64,000 nucleotides of DNA from JAWVFM01 sp963843315 (lineage in GTDB: Bacteria > Actinomycetota > Thermoleophilia > Solirubrobacterales > 70-9). The notes beneath the pieces were generated by a model, which saw only the letters and a list, made by a program, of their open reading frames with translations, was not told where the DNA came from and searched no databases. The position numbers were made by a program, and so were the translations under genes. The stretch spans positions 372,001-436,000 of the forward strand of contig CAWJJU010000005.1 of NCBI GenBank assembly GCA_963843315.1, written 5' to 3'. This document shows, one piece after another, positions 19,681-28,013 of this stretch (its first letter is position 1; the number at the start of each line of letters is the position of its first letter).

Positions 19681-21940
19681 TCATCCGACCTTCCTCAGCG
19701 GCGCGTAGTCGGCCATCAGCTTGCGCTCGCTGGCGTCGGAGGCGAAGCGCACCACCACCACGTTGCCGGGTCGACCGACGTCACCACGCCCTCGCCGAAG
19801 CTGGCATGCACGACGTCGTCGCCGGTGTCGCAGCGCCAGCACCTCGGCGTTGGGCTCCTTGCCGCGAGGCGCCGAGACTGCTTCCGGGCTGCGCCGCACG
19901 TGCCGGCGGACTGCCCGCCAAACCACCCCGTCGGCTGCCGCGGTCGAGCGCCGCTCGGTCAGCTCCTCGGGGATCTCGCGCACGAACCTGGACTGCAAGC
20001 GCGTAGCCGCCCTGGCCGAAGATGCGGCGCTGGCGGGCGGAGGTGATGTAGAGGCGCTCGCGGGCGCGGGTGATCCCGACGTAACAGAGGCGGCGCTCCT
20101 CCTCGAGGTTGCCCTCCTCCATCGAGCGCGAATGCGGGAAGAGCCCCTCCTCGCAGCCGATCAGGAAGACGACGTCGAACTCCAGCCCCTTGGCGTTGTG
20201 CAGGGTCATCAGCGTCACCAGGCCGTCGTCGTCGCGGATCGAGTCCGCGTCGGAGAGCAGAGAGATCTGCGCGAGGAACTCCTCGAGGGGCCGGTCGCGG
20301 CCCTCCCCCTCCATCTCGCGATTGGTGTCGAACTCCCGCGCGACGCCGACCAGCTCGGAGAGGTTGTCAATCCGCGCCTCGGCGGTGACGTCGCCGCGGG
20401 CCTCGGCCTCGAGGGCCTCCGTGTAGCCGGACTCCGACAGCACCGCCTCGAGCAGCTCGGCCACCGGCCCGTCGCGCTCGGCCCGCTCGCGAAGCGACGC
20501 CATCGTCTGCGCGAAGCGGTCGAGGGCCTTGACGGCTCCGGCGCCGAGCGCGGGGATCGCCCGCGGCTGCGAGAACGCGTCCCAGACGTCGGCGCCGATC
20601 GTGTTCGCGTGCGAGAGGACGCGGGCCTGGGTGCGGTCGCCGATGCCGCGGCGCGGCGAGTTGACGATGCGCCCGAACGACACCGCGTCGGCCGGGTTGG
20701 CGAGCAGCTGGAGGTAGGCGACGGCGTCCTTGATCTCCGCGCGCTCGTAGAACTTGGTGCCACCGATCACCTGGTAGGGAACCTCGTAGCGAACGAGCGT
20801 GTCCTCGACCACGCGGCTCTGCGCGTTGACCCGGTAGAAGCAGGCGATCCGGTCGCGCGGCACCCCCTCCTCGGAGACCAGGCGCTCGATCTCGGCGGCG
20901 ACGTAGCGGCCCTCCTCGTGCTCGTCGGAGAGCTCGGTTACGCGCACCAGCTCGCCGCGGCCCGACTCAGTGAACAGGCGCTTGGGCTTCTGCTCGACGT
21001 TGTTCGCGATGACCGCGTTGGCCGCGTCGAGGATCGTCCCCGTCGAGCGGTAGTTCTGCTCGAGCTTGACGACCTCGGCATCGGGGAAGTCCTGCTCGAA
21101 GTCGAGGATGTTGCGGATGTCCGCGGATCTGAAGCCGTAGACCGACTGAGCATCGTCGCCGACCACCGTCAGATTTCGCTTCTCGCCCGCGAGCAGCTGG
21201 AGCATCCGGTACTGGACGCGGTTCGTGTCCTGGTACTCGTCGACCAGGAGCCAGGGGAAGCGGCGCTGGTAGGCCTGGCGGACGTCGGGGAACAGCTCCA
21301 GGAGGTCGACCACCCGGCCGAGCAGGTCGTCGAAGTCCATGGCGCTGGCCTCGCGCATGCGCCGCTCGTACAGCTCGCCCGCGGCGGCGGCAGCGGCGTC
21401 GAATCCGGAGCCTCCGGCAACTTCGCTCAGGTCGGCCAGGCTGTTCTTCGCGGCCGAGATCCGCGAACGGATCGCGCGCGGCGGGTAGCGCTTCGGGTCG
21501 AGCTCGAGCTCGTCCATGGCGCGCTTGAGCATCCGCAGCGAGTCGGCCTCGTCGTAGATCGTGAAGGCGCGCTTGTAGCCCAGGCGCTCGGCCTCGGTGC
21601 GCAGGATCCGCGCGCAGGCGGAGTGGAACGTCATCACCCACATCGCGCGCGAGACGCCGCCGACCAGGGCGCCGACGCGCTCGCGCATCTCCCCCGCCGC
21701 CTTGTTCGTGAACGTGATCGCGAGGATCTCGCTGGGCATCGCCATCCCGCCCGCAAGGAGGTAGGCCACGCGGTGCGTCAGCACGCGGGTCTTGCCGGAT
21801 CCCGCTCCAGCGAGCACCAGCAGCGGGCCGCCGCCGTGCTCCACCGCTCGCCGCTGGGGGTCGTTGAGCTCGGCCAGCAGGCGCTCGGCCTGGCTGGCGC
21901 CGGCGCTGATCGGGGCTCCGAGCTGGCCTTGAAAGCTCAC
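19681..21940 (-). CDS. pcrA: ATP-dependent DNA helicase PcrA/UvrD (C-terminal frameshifts)
   Basis: SF1A 3'-5' helicase for repair and rolling-circle replication. Walker A GAGSGKTR (45-52), AITFTNKAAGEMRER, LLVDEYQDTN, VGDDAQSVYGFR, VKLEQNYRST, VTLMTLHNAKGLEFDVVFL and RRLCYVGITRARERLY cover motifs I-VI. Near 20015 the frame shifts to SRFVREIPEEL and two further compensating shifts lie around 19790-19850, restoring a C-terminus ASFGEG...DPGNVVVVRFASDASERKLMADYAPLRKVG that ends at 19681. Total about 752 residues. Start codon ATG 21940. Confidence 0.94.
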
Positions 21941-22002
21941 GGCGCGAGGATAGCCAGGGGGGCGGGCTCCGAACCGAAGAGCTCTCCGGTTCTCCCTGAA
22001 TA

Positions 22003-22053
22003 TCTTGCGGACGCCTTCGGCGCCTTACATGCTGCTTTCGGGGCTAACGCCCC
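22003..22053. repeat. Two-hairpin intergenic repeat, copy 2
   Basis: Matches the copy at 13722-13772: hairpin with TTC loop (GG-A-CGCC/GGCG-CC), linker ATGCTGCTTTC, then GGGGC-TAAC-GCCCC. In the second hairpin the G/T and C/A differences relative to copy 1 preserve pairing. It lies between the pcrA start (21940) and the cysE stop (22062), both minus strand. Confidence 0.7.
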
Positions 22054-22061
22054 TCACCGTC

Positions 22062-22796
22062 CTACCCGCCGGCCGAGGACGGCCCCTGCTTCGGCCTGAT
22101 CTCGGCCACCTCGGCCGTCGCCGGCCGCCCGTCGAGCTCGGCGAGGCGCGCCTCCAGCGCCGCTACCCGCTCGGCGAGGGCGCGGATGGCCTCGGCCACC
22201 GGATCGGGAAGGTGGATCCAGTCGACGTCGGGGCCCTCGACGGGCCGGCCCTCCACCCGCACCGGGTGCCCTGGGTTCCCGACGACCGTGGAGCTCGCCG
22301 GCACGTCCTTGACCACCACGCTGTTGGCGCCGATCTTCGCCCCGTCGCCGACGTCGATGGGGCCGAGGAGCTTGGCGCCCGAGCCCACGGTCACGTCGTC
22401 GCCGATCGTCGGATGGCGCTTGCCCCGCGCGAACCCGGTGCCGCCGAGGGTCACGCCCTGGTAGATGGTCACCCGGTCGCCGACCTCGGCCGTCTCGCCG
22501 ATGACGACGCCCGACCCGTGGTCGATGAAGGGCTCGGCGCCGATTCGCGCCGCGGGGTGGATCTCGACGCCCGTCACCGCGCGCGAGGCGTACGCGAGCC
22601 CGTGCGGCACCACCGGCACCCCGGCACCGTGCAGGGCGTGCGCCAGCCGGTGCGCGAGCACGGCCTGGACGCCGCCCCAGCTCGCCAGGATCTCCAGCGA
22701 GCCCACCCCGCGCGCGGCGGGGTCGCGATCGCGAGCCGCGGCGATGTCGCTGCGAACCTCGCGCATGACCCGCCCAGCTGTACCGATTCCAAACAT
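22062..22796 (-). CDS. cysE: Serine O-acetyltransferase
   Basis: Acetylates serine to O-acetylserine, the substrate of CysK. 244 residues. N-terminal helical region (RVMREVRSDIAAARDRDPAARGVGSLEILASWGGVQAVLAHRLAH) followed by left-handed beta-helix hexapeptide repeats (GVEIHPAARIGAEPFIDHGSGVVIGETAEVGDRVTIYQGVTLGG) with the catalytic His and Asp. The C-terminus is about 40 residues longer than usual and ends in a short coiled coil (IRALAERVAALEARLAELD). Lies downstream of cysK across 116 bp that include a palindromic repeat. Confidence 0.96.
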   Translation of the reverse strand: MFGIGTAGRVMREVRSDIAAARDRDPAARGVGSLEILASWGGVQAVLAHRLAHALHGAGVPVVPHGLAYASRAVTGVEIHPAARIGAEPFIDHGSGVVIGETAEVGDRVTIYQGVTLGGTGFARGKRHPTIGDDVTVGSGAKLLGPIDVGDGAKIGANSVVVKDVPASSTVVGNPGHPVRVEGRPVEGPDVDWIHLPDPVAEAIRALAERVAALEARLAELDGRPATAEVAEIRPKQGPSSAGG

Positions 22797-22867
22797 TCGT
22801 CGTTCGTACTAGCGACGGAGTCGCGGTAGTGGTGGCCGTGCCTGCCGGGTCCCGTGGGCGCCCATCC

Positions 22868-22904
22868 ACGGCGACACCGGACGCGAAGCGGAGGATGTCG
22901 CCGT
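22868..22904. repeat. Palindromic intergenic repeat (copy 2)
   Basis: Arms 22868-22876 (ACGGCGACA) and 22896-22904 (TGTCGCCGT) are perfect complements around the same 19-nt core as at 852-870. Relative to copy 1, three arm positions differ and all three are compensated on the other side. It begins 8 nt beyond the cysK stop, as copy 1 follows ilvN. Confidence 0.8.
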
Positions 22905-22912
22905 AGTTGTTC

Positions 22913-23860
22913 TCACGGCGAAAACCACGGTAGGGACACGTAACGCTCGCCCCCGTCGCAGGCGACGGTCACGATGCGCTTGCCGGCCATGTCGTCGCGG
23001 CGGGCCATCTCGAGGGCGGCGTTGATCGCGGCTCCAGCGGAGATGCCGACGAACAGGCCCTCGCGCTCGGCCGCGAGCCTCGCCGTCTCGAGCGCCGCGT
23101 CGTCGGCGATGGGCAGGATCTCGTCGATCACCGAGCGGTCCAGGACCTCCGGCACGAACCCCGCTCCGATCCCCTGGATCCGGTGCGGCCCGGGGAGACC
23201 CCCGGAGAGGACCGCCGAGGTCTCGGGCTCCACGGCGATCACGCGCACGTCGGGACGGCGCTCCTTCAGCACCTGGCCGACGCCGGTGATGGTGCCGCCG
23301 GTGCCGACGCCGCTCACGAACGCGTCCACCTCGCCCCCGGTCGCCGCCCAGATCTCCTCCGCGGTCGTGCGCCGGTGCACCTCGGGGTTGGCCGGGTTGG
23401 AGAACTGCTGGGGGATGAACCCGTTGCGCTCGGCGGCGATCTCCTTGGCGAGCTCGACGGCCTCCGTCATCCCGCCCAGCGACGGCGTCTCGTGAACGTC
23501 GGCGCCGTAGGCGCGCAGGAGCTTGGTCCGCTCGCGGCTCATGCCCTCGGGCAGCGTGAGGATGAGCTCGTAGCCGCGTGCCGCGCACACCAGGGCCAGG
23601 GCGATGCCGGTGTTCCCGCTCGTGGGCTCGACGATCAGCGACTTCCCTGGCTCGATCAGCCCGTCGCGCTGGGCTGCGTCGATCATCGCCACCCCGATGC
23701 GGTCCTTCACCGAGCCGCCCGGGTTCATGTACTCGAGCTTCACCATGACCTCGGCGCCCAGGCCCTCGGTGAGCCGCCGCAGGCTCACCATGGGCGTGTC
23801 GCCGATCGCCCGCGAGACCTCCTGGGGGACGCCCTCGCGCCCCTTCCGGGAGCCGGCCAT
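22913..23860 (-). CDS. cysK: Cysteine synthase A (O-acetylserine sulfhydrylase)
   Basis: PLP enzyme forming cysteine from O-acetylserine and sulfide. 315 residues from ATG 23860. PLP lysine Lys52 in NPGGSVKDRIG, substrate loop PTSGNTGIA (79-87), PLP-phosphate loop SGVGTGGTITGVG, and EREGLFVGISAGAAI. The ATG at 23860 is chosen over 23920 because it overlaps a residual TGA of the sequence ATGTACTACATCTGATGG, identical to the end of the rrf2 gene. This shows that cysK originally started inside the rrf2 stop codon before an island inserted at 23862. Confidence 0.96.
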   Translation of the reverse strand: MAGSRKGREGVPQEVSRAIGDTPMVSLRRLTEGLGAEVMVKLEYMNPGGSVKDRIGVAMIDAAQRDGLIEPGKSLIVEPTSGNTGIALALVCAARGYELILTLPEGMSRERTKLLRAYGADVHETPSLGGMTEAVELAKEIAAERNGFIPQQFSNPANPEVHRRTTAEEIWAATGGEVDAFVSGVGTGGTITGVGQVLKERRPDVRVIAVEPETSAVLSGGLPGPHRIQGIGAGFVPEVLDRSVIDEILPIADDAALETARLAAEREGLFVGISAGAAINAALEMARRDDMAGKRIVTVACDGGERYVSLPWFSP

Positions 23861-23861
23861 C

Positions 23862-23876
23862 AGATGTAGTACATCC
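23862..23876. repeat. Putative att site, left copy (15-bp direct repeat)
   Basis: AGATGTAGTACATCC, identical to 26797-26811. It contains the odd-length perfect palindrome GATGTA-G-TACATC, the sort of short inverted core used by tyrosine recombinases. Confidence 0.7.
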
Positions 23877-23916
23877 GTGGGGGACGGCCGAACTGTCTTG
23901 TCTATGGGGTATCTGC

Positions 23917-24490
23917 TCATCGTGGGATGGCGTCGTGGGAGAGTCGTCGTTGCGAGGGCGGCTGCACGCAGGCGCGATGAATTCCTTTGAGCTCGTTATG
24001 GAGCACGTTCAGTTGTGTCTTCCTCGACGTTGGGCCTGGATCGCGCGGACGCCGGTTGTCTCGTGACTGCAGGCTCAGCTTGTGCGTCTCGACCATGACT
24101 GCTTCGAGAAGCGCGGCGTCCACCGGCCCAAGCTCACGAAGAATGAGTGGAAAGCTCGACGGGATTCGATCGGGAGTGCCAGCGGCCGTCGCGAGGAGTG
24201 CGGCCCAACGCTCCGTCATTGAGTCGTCTTCCTCAAGCGAGGCCCCTAAGAATTGGGAACAGCGTCGTCAACGGGACCGAGTGTGCGGCGATGCCGTGCT
24301 TCTCAGCGAACGTACGCGCCTTCTCCGCCATTTTCACCGCATTCCGGAATCGTCGGGCTCGTAGGCGATCGCCGAGAATCTCCCGGATCTCTCCGCCGGG
24401 AGTACCGGCCACACGGGTTAAGAACTCCTTCGTGGGAGCCGCGATTGCCTCGGCGCCCGCCTTAACTAGCTCTTGTTCGGGCGTGGCCAT
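23917..24490 (-). pseudogene. DUF4393/Abi-alpha family protein (frameshift)
   Basis: Related to the abortive-infection alpha family (DUF4393); function of the family is not well defined. The N-terminus MATPEQELVKAGAEAIAAP, the helix GGEIREILGDRLRARRFRNAVKMAEKAR and HGIAAHSVPL...LFPIL match the family; after one missing G near 24247 the sequence resumes as SLEEDDSMTERWAALLATAAG, the conserved EDD...WAxLLA motif. About 190 residues, shorter than the roughly 250 usual, and the C-terminus runs to within 40 bp of the island edge, so it is probably truncated. Part of the island. Confidence 0.68.
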
Positions 24491-24710
24491 CCGGGGAGGC
24501 TACCCCGGCAATCGCACCCTCGGCGGTGCGCGCACCAAGCTCGGCCGCTTCGAGCTTCCCAGTGAGGTACCCATCAAGGAGTCCGGCCTCGGCCTCGCTC
24601 CCCGGCATCAGATGCCTTCACAAACCGAGCGTGATCCCGATGTTCGCGTGGCCCATGAACGTCGAGAGCGCCTTCGCGTTGACGCCGGCGATCATCAGGG
24701 AGGCAAAAGA
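24462..24710 (-). pseudogene. Tyrosine recombinase (integrase) C-terminal remnant
   Basis: Only the last ~80 codons are recognisable: FASLMIAGVNAKALSTFMGHANIGITL, then RHLMPGSEAEAGLLDGYL. This is the catalytic end of a phage-type integrase, in which the expected ITLDRYGHLMPG is altered to ITLGL-stop-RHLMPG: the catalytic Tyr is lost and a TGA is created. The upstream catalytic His-Thr-Phe is also altered (NGSF). The reading frame overlaps the start of the DUF4393 gene at 24462-24490. It is inactive, but it explains how the island arrived. Confidence 0.75.
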
Positions 24711-24911
24711 CCCGTTCCGGGAGTCACCCGGAGGGCCGTCTCCGTGCGAGGGGGGCGGCGGCCTCGGAGTCATCCGTCCAGCTCCCAGGAGCGGCCGCCC
24801 TGAGAAGTGCGTCGCGCGGCAGCCCAAATCCTGCTGTTCCTAGTTGCTGTCGGCGTTCCCAAAGATAGGGTCGCGGTCATAGGAGTAGGTGCCGGATCGA
24901 GGAGGGTAAGA

Positions 24912-25587
24912 ATGGGCGAATGGGCTGCGGGCTGGTATGCCGACGAACAGAATCCTGGCAAGGGAGCGCTATACGACGGTGAGGGGTGGACCGAGCAACG
25001 CCGTGAGGCGGTGAATGCCCAGACGGCGACCGCGGAGCCTTTCGAGCCAAACGCCTCGGCCTTGGACTCGCCGCGCTCGGCGCGATCCTCGCAGTCATCG
25101 GAGTCTTCCTCCCTCACGTTCAGCAGCCGGGGATCGTCCCGGTACAGGACAACACTCTCATCGCGGGCGGAGACGGCTGGATCGTCCTCGGCTTGGCGGC
25201 GGGCTCCGCGGCCGGTACGTACGCGGCGTATCGAAATCGGCGACGCAACCGCTGGCCCCTGCTGCTCGGCCTGATCTCATCGGCCTGGCGATCTACGAAG
25301 GCACCGGTGAGCGGGTGACCCTCACATCACGAACAACTTCGCTGGAAGCTCAGACGGGACGTTGAAGGTATCGCCGGATGTTGGCGTCTACATGGTCGGC
25401 GCAGGCGGCGGGGCCCTGGTGCTCGGTGGGCTCATGCTGGCCGGAATCGGAGCGAACGCACAGGCACCGAGCGCGAGGCGGCACCAAGAAGTGCCCGGAC
25501 TGCGCGGAGACGATCCAAGCGGGCGCGAGAGTGTGCAAGCACTGCGGGTACGCTTCGACGCCTCGATCTGAGATGAGCAGCCGCTAG
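24912..25587 (+). pseudogene. DUF2510 membrane protein with zinc ribbon (frameshifts)
   Basis: ATG at 24912 opens MGEWAAGWYADEQNPGKGALYDGEGWTEQ, a DUF2510 motif (WYADP...DGxxWT). After a shift near 25060 the sequence gives LGLAALGAILAVIGVFLPHV and IVLGLAAGSAAGTYAAY membrane helices; after shifts near 25270 and 25320 another helix (VYMVGAGGGALVLGGLMLAGIG); and finally a CPDCAETIQAGARVCKHCGY zinc ribbon ending at 25587. Same layout as common actinobacterial DUF2510 envelope proteins. Function unknown. It may be decayed or suffer sequence errors. Confidence 0.6.
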
Positions 25588-25966
25588 GCTCCGCCGCTGA
25601 CGTCCCGAGGACCGCTACGGCCTCGATACGCGAACGGTAGCCGCACTGCCGGATCGATCCGCCGCACGCTAGCGGCCAAGAAATGGGTTCTTGCCATCCC
25701 CGCAGCGTGCCGTGACCAATGCGTCCACGCCGCCTCGTCGAGTGTGCAGTCGACGAGATTCCAGAACTGGCGCAGCTGAAGGCAGAGCTGGTTCGCCATG
25801 AGCTTGCCCAGGCCGTCGTCGATGTCACCCCCTCCGTGGACATGCGGGTGACGAGGTGGGTCACCCCCTCGATCGACTTGCGAAACATGTGGTGGTGCTT
25901 CTCGTCGCGCTCCATGCCTTTGGCCAAGAGCGCGCTCTCGACCTCGGCGGCTGACCGAGTGGCCAC
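25584..25966 (-). pseudogene. Toxin-like small protein, HicA-like pattern (frameshift)
   Basis: GTG 25966 opens VATRSAAEVESALLAKGMERDEKHHHMFRKSIEGVTHLVTRMS. After one missing base near 25843 it continues DIDDGLGKLMANQLCLQLRQFWNLVDCTLDEAAW. The order (helix, GF/GM-type turn, His-rich strand, thr/val strand with a catalytic-like His-Gly, helix) resembles HicA-type dsRBD-fold toxins, but identity is a judgement by eye. It begins 11 nt after the stop of an antitoxin-like gene on the same strand. The far C-terminus after residue ~95 looks non-homologous. Confidence 0.45.
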
Positions 25967-25977
25967 CTGGAAGGGGC

Positions 25978-26264
25978 TTAGGCGCGTCCGCGCAGGTAGT
26001 CGAGTTGGGCACGGAGCTCCTCCGACAGGGACTCCTGCCGCTCGAGCACATCCAGATGCTCCGATAGTGCCCGGCGAAAATCGTTCGCCGCTTCGAGCGG
26101 CGAAGCGCCTTGCCCGAAGATCCCCGTGACTCGCTCGCGAAGAACCCAGACGCCGGCGTCTGTTCTCTCGCCAATGAGGTCGAGCTTCGGCCGCGCCGTG
26201 TACGACCCCGAACGACGCGACGAGGGCTCGGGGGTTCGATACCGCCAATCAGGGGATGTAGGCG
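25978..26264 (-). CDS. Antitoxin-like small protein upstream of toxin-like gene
   Basis: An open frame reads SPDWRYRTPEPSSRRSG, then YTARPKLDLIGERTDAGVWVL, RERVTGIFGQGASPLEAAN and DFRRALSEHLDVLERQ, ending at TAA 25978. The GxGxSPLEAANDFRRALSEHL segment resembles the HicB partial-RNase-H fold followed by a helix. No ATG/GTG/TTG occurs in frame near the expected N-terminus, so the start is undefined; it may lie in a damaged stretch. About 90 residues. The frame is intact, and its position just before the toxin-like gene suggests an antitoxin. Confidence 0.45.
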
Positions 26265-26363
26265 ATACTAGGTGCCGGACACATCTGGGGTGGTGACTGT
26301 TGCCATCGACGCTTTACTCCTCTTCGGGTCGGTTTATCTCGCCGAAGCGCTGTTCAAAGGTTG

Positions 26364-26644
26364 TCAGATTCGTGTTGAGAGCTTGGAGAATCGCGAATAC
26401 ACGGTCGGTGGCACCCGAATCCGCGAGACAACCTTCATCGGCAGGGTGATCTCAGCGGGTGCGCCGCCCTGAATGGTCTCGACGCCTTCGGGTACCTGGA
26501 CTTGTTGCTGGGCGGCGAAGTCCAGGACAAATTCGTGGGGGGTATGCCACGGACCGCAAGGAAACTGGCCGGCACTCCAGCCTCGTGCTCGGTCGGGAGC
26601 TGGATCTCAAAGTTGACTTGCTGGCCGGGTTCCTCGCTCGCCAC
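26364..26644 (-). pseudogene. DUF3467 family protein (frameshift)
   Basis: From GTG 26644: VASEEPGQQVNFEIQLPTEHEAGVPASFLAV; after one inserted or lost base near 26552 it continues WHTPHEFVLDFAAQQQVQ and VVSRIRVPPTVYSRFSKL, ending at TGA 26364. The TPHEFVLDF and VSRI..PP pattern is the DUF3467 signature. No function is established for the family. It ends slightly early compared with relatives. A plus-strand frame at 26272-26472 overlaps it and is treated as a shadow. Confidence 0.6.
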
Positions 26645-26794
26645 CACGCAGAGTCTATATCGGTCAGACGGGCGCCCCCGCAGCGTGCCCTCGGAGTCGT
26701 GGGAGATTAGTGGGAGAGTTGCACCCCGTCGGACCCCCTGCATCCCTCTCCAGCGGGTAATTTCGTGCCTGAGTGCCACGTGCCGTGCGTGCGG

Positions 26795-27193
26795 CTAGAT
26801 GTAGTACATCCCCGCGCCGGCCTCCTCGGCCTCGCGCTTGGCGACGTCGGCGATCGTGGTCGAGCGGAAGACGTCGCGCAGGGCGTCAACGCCCTCGTCC
26901 CAGATGCCGCCGGCCTCCTTGCCCTCCTCGCCCAGCCTGCCGTCCAGGGCCTGCACCACGTCGAGCACGGTGATGGACTCGGCCGGGCGAGCCAAGCTGT
27001 AGCCCCCGCGCACGCCGCGCTGGCTGGTGAGCAAACCGTCGCGACGAAGAGTCGAGAACAGCTGCTCCAGGAACTGGACGGGCATGTGCCTGCGCTCCGC
27101 CACCTGGGCGATCGGCACGGGGCGGTCGCCGGCGCGGGCCAGCTCGGCCAGCGCGACGACCGCATAGCGCGACTTGGACGTGACGGAAATCAT
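26795..27193 (-). CDS. Rrf2-family regulator, CymR-like (cysteine metabolism)
   Basis: 132 residues, start ATG 27193. The winged helix (SKSRYAVVALAELARAGDRPVPIAQVAERRHMPVQFLEQLFSTLRRDGLLTSQRGVRGGYSLAR) is typical of Rrf2 proteins. It has no Cys residues, so it cannot bind a Fe-S cluster as IscR or NsrR do and fits the CymR class. In Bacillus, CymR acts as a complex with CysK; here the gene once overlapped cysK directly. An inverted repeat 14 bp upstream (27207-27227) is a candidate autoregulatory site. Confidence 0.88.
   Translation of the reverse strand: MISVTSKSRYAVVALAELARAGDRPVPIAQVAERRHMPVQFLEQLFSTLRRDGLLTSQRGVRGGYSLARPAESITVLDVVQALDGRLGEEGKEAGGIWDEGVDALRDVFRSTTIADVAKREAEEAGAGMYYI
26797..26811. 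repeat. Putative att site, right copy (15-bp direct repeat)
   Basis: Second exact copy of AGATGTAGTACATCC. On the minus strand it encodes the last residues of the Rrf2 protein (Met-Tyr-Tyr-Ile) and is followed by TAG, so the insertion left the regulator intact. Confidence 0.7.
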
Positions 27194-27206
27194 GCTCCGC
27201 CCTTTG

Positions 27207-27227
27207 TACCGGACGAAATCCCCGGTA
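27207..27227. promoter_or_regulatory. Candidate Rrf2 operator
   Basis: TACCGG-N9-CCGGTA, an imperfect 21-bp palindrome (TACCGGAC...CCCGGTA) 14 bp upstream of the rrf2 ATG, in the promoter gap shared with the divergent response regulator. The length and ends resemble Rrf2-family operators. Binding is inferred. Confidence 0.45.
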
Positions 27228-27329
27228 GCAGCGACCGACCCCTCTGCCGGTTGTCCCCGGCGGCGTTACGATGCGCCCCGGCGCAGGGCGGCTCCCACGG
27301 CAGGACGCCGTCGCGCCGGCACGACCGCT

Positions 27330-27980
27330 GTGAGCAGTCGCACTTCAAATCCGTCGAGAGAGGAAAGGCGCTGCCTCGTGGTGGACGCCCAGCCGACGCT
27401 GCGCCTGGGCGTCCGCGAGCTGCTGGAGGACCGCTACGAGATCGCCGAGGCCAGCGACTGGGAGAAGGCGGTCGAGATGGTCACCCAGGTCGACGACTTC
27501 GACGTCGCGATCGTCGACATGTGCCGCCGCGACGGCTCGGAAGAGGTGGACGAGGCTCCCATCGCCGCCATCAAGGCTCTGCGGCGCGCCCGCTCGGGCC
27601 TCGGCATCGTCGCCCACGCGCTCACCCCGCAGCGCCTTGCGGCAACCGACGCGCTGAACGCCGGCGCGACCGCTTACGTCGCCAAGAGCTCGGACCCGGG
27701 CGCCCTGGCGGACGCGGTCGACGCCGCCGCCGAGTCCGAGCGCTTCGTCGACCCGGCCGCGCGCCAAGTGCGGGGCACGCGTAACACGAGCCTCACCCGG
27801 CGCCAGCGGCAGATCCTGCAGATGTTCGCCGACGGGCGCGCGACCGCCGACGTCGCGCGGCGGCTCGATCTCAGCTCGGAGACCGTCCGAGTCCACACGC
27901 GCGGCATCCTCTCCCGGCTCGGCGCCCGCGATCGTGCCCACGCGGTCGCCAAGGCGATGCGCGCCGGGATCATCTCCTAG
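27330..27980 (+). CDS. LuxR-type response regulator with degenerate receiver
   Basis: 216 residues from GTG 27330. The N-terminal receiver-like domain (about 15-135) keeps the phospho-acceptor-like Asp (VAIVDM) but has VVDAQ in place of the usual paired acidic residues, and KSSDPGA at the Lys position. The C-terminal LuxR helix-turn-helix is complete (LTRRQRQILQMFADGRATADVARRLDLSSETVRVHTRGILSRLGARDRAHAVAKAM). Phosphorylation may be weak or absent. Divergent from rrf2. Confidence 0.85.
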   Translation: MSSRTSNPSREERRCLVVDAQPTLRLGVRELLEDRYEIAEASDWEKAVEMVTQVDDFDVAIVDMCRRDGSEEVDEAPIAAIKALRRARSGLGIVAHALTPQRLAATDALNAGATAYVAKSSDPGALADAVDAAAESERFVDPAARQVRGTRNTSLTRRQRQILQMFADGRATADVARRLDLSSETVRVHTRGILSRLGARDRAHAVAKAMRAGIIS

Positions 27981-28013
27981 ACGGGCTCCGCTGCCGGCCG
28001 CCCGGAGCAGGCG

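Larger units (their letters stand above)
23862..26811. mobile_element. Decayed integrated island between rrf2 and cysK
   Basis: A segment of about 2.9 kb flanked by an exact 15-bp direct repeat (23862-23876 and 26797-26811). The left copy preserves the former 3' end of rrf2 fused to cysK; the right copy now completes rrf2. Inside are a tyrosine recombinase remnant, a DUF4393 protein, a DUF2510/zinc-ribbon protein, a toxin-antitoxin-like pair and a DUF3467 protein, all broken by frameshifts or truncated, in visibly less GC-rich DNA than the flanks. The arrangement fits site-specific integration at the end of a gene, followed by decay. The recombinase remnant has lost its catalytic Tyr. Confidence 0.72.

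Noticed and set aside
26272..26472. A 66-codon plus-strand frame in the island
   Set aside because: It overlaps the DUF3467 coding sequence on the opposite strand, which has clear family motifs.
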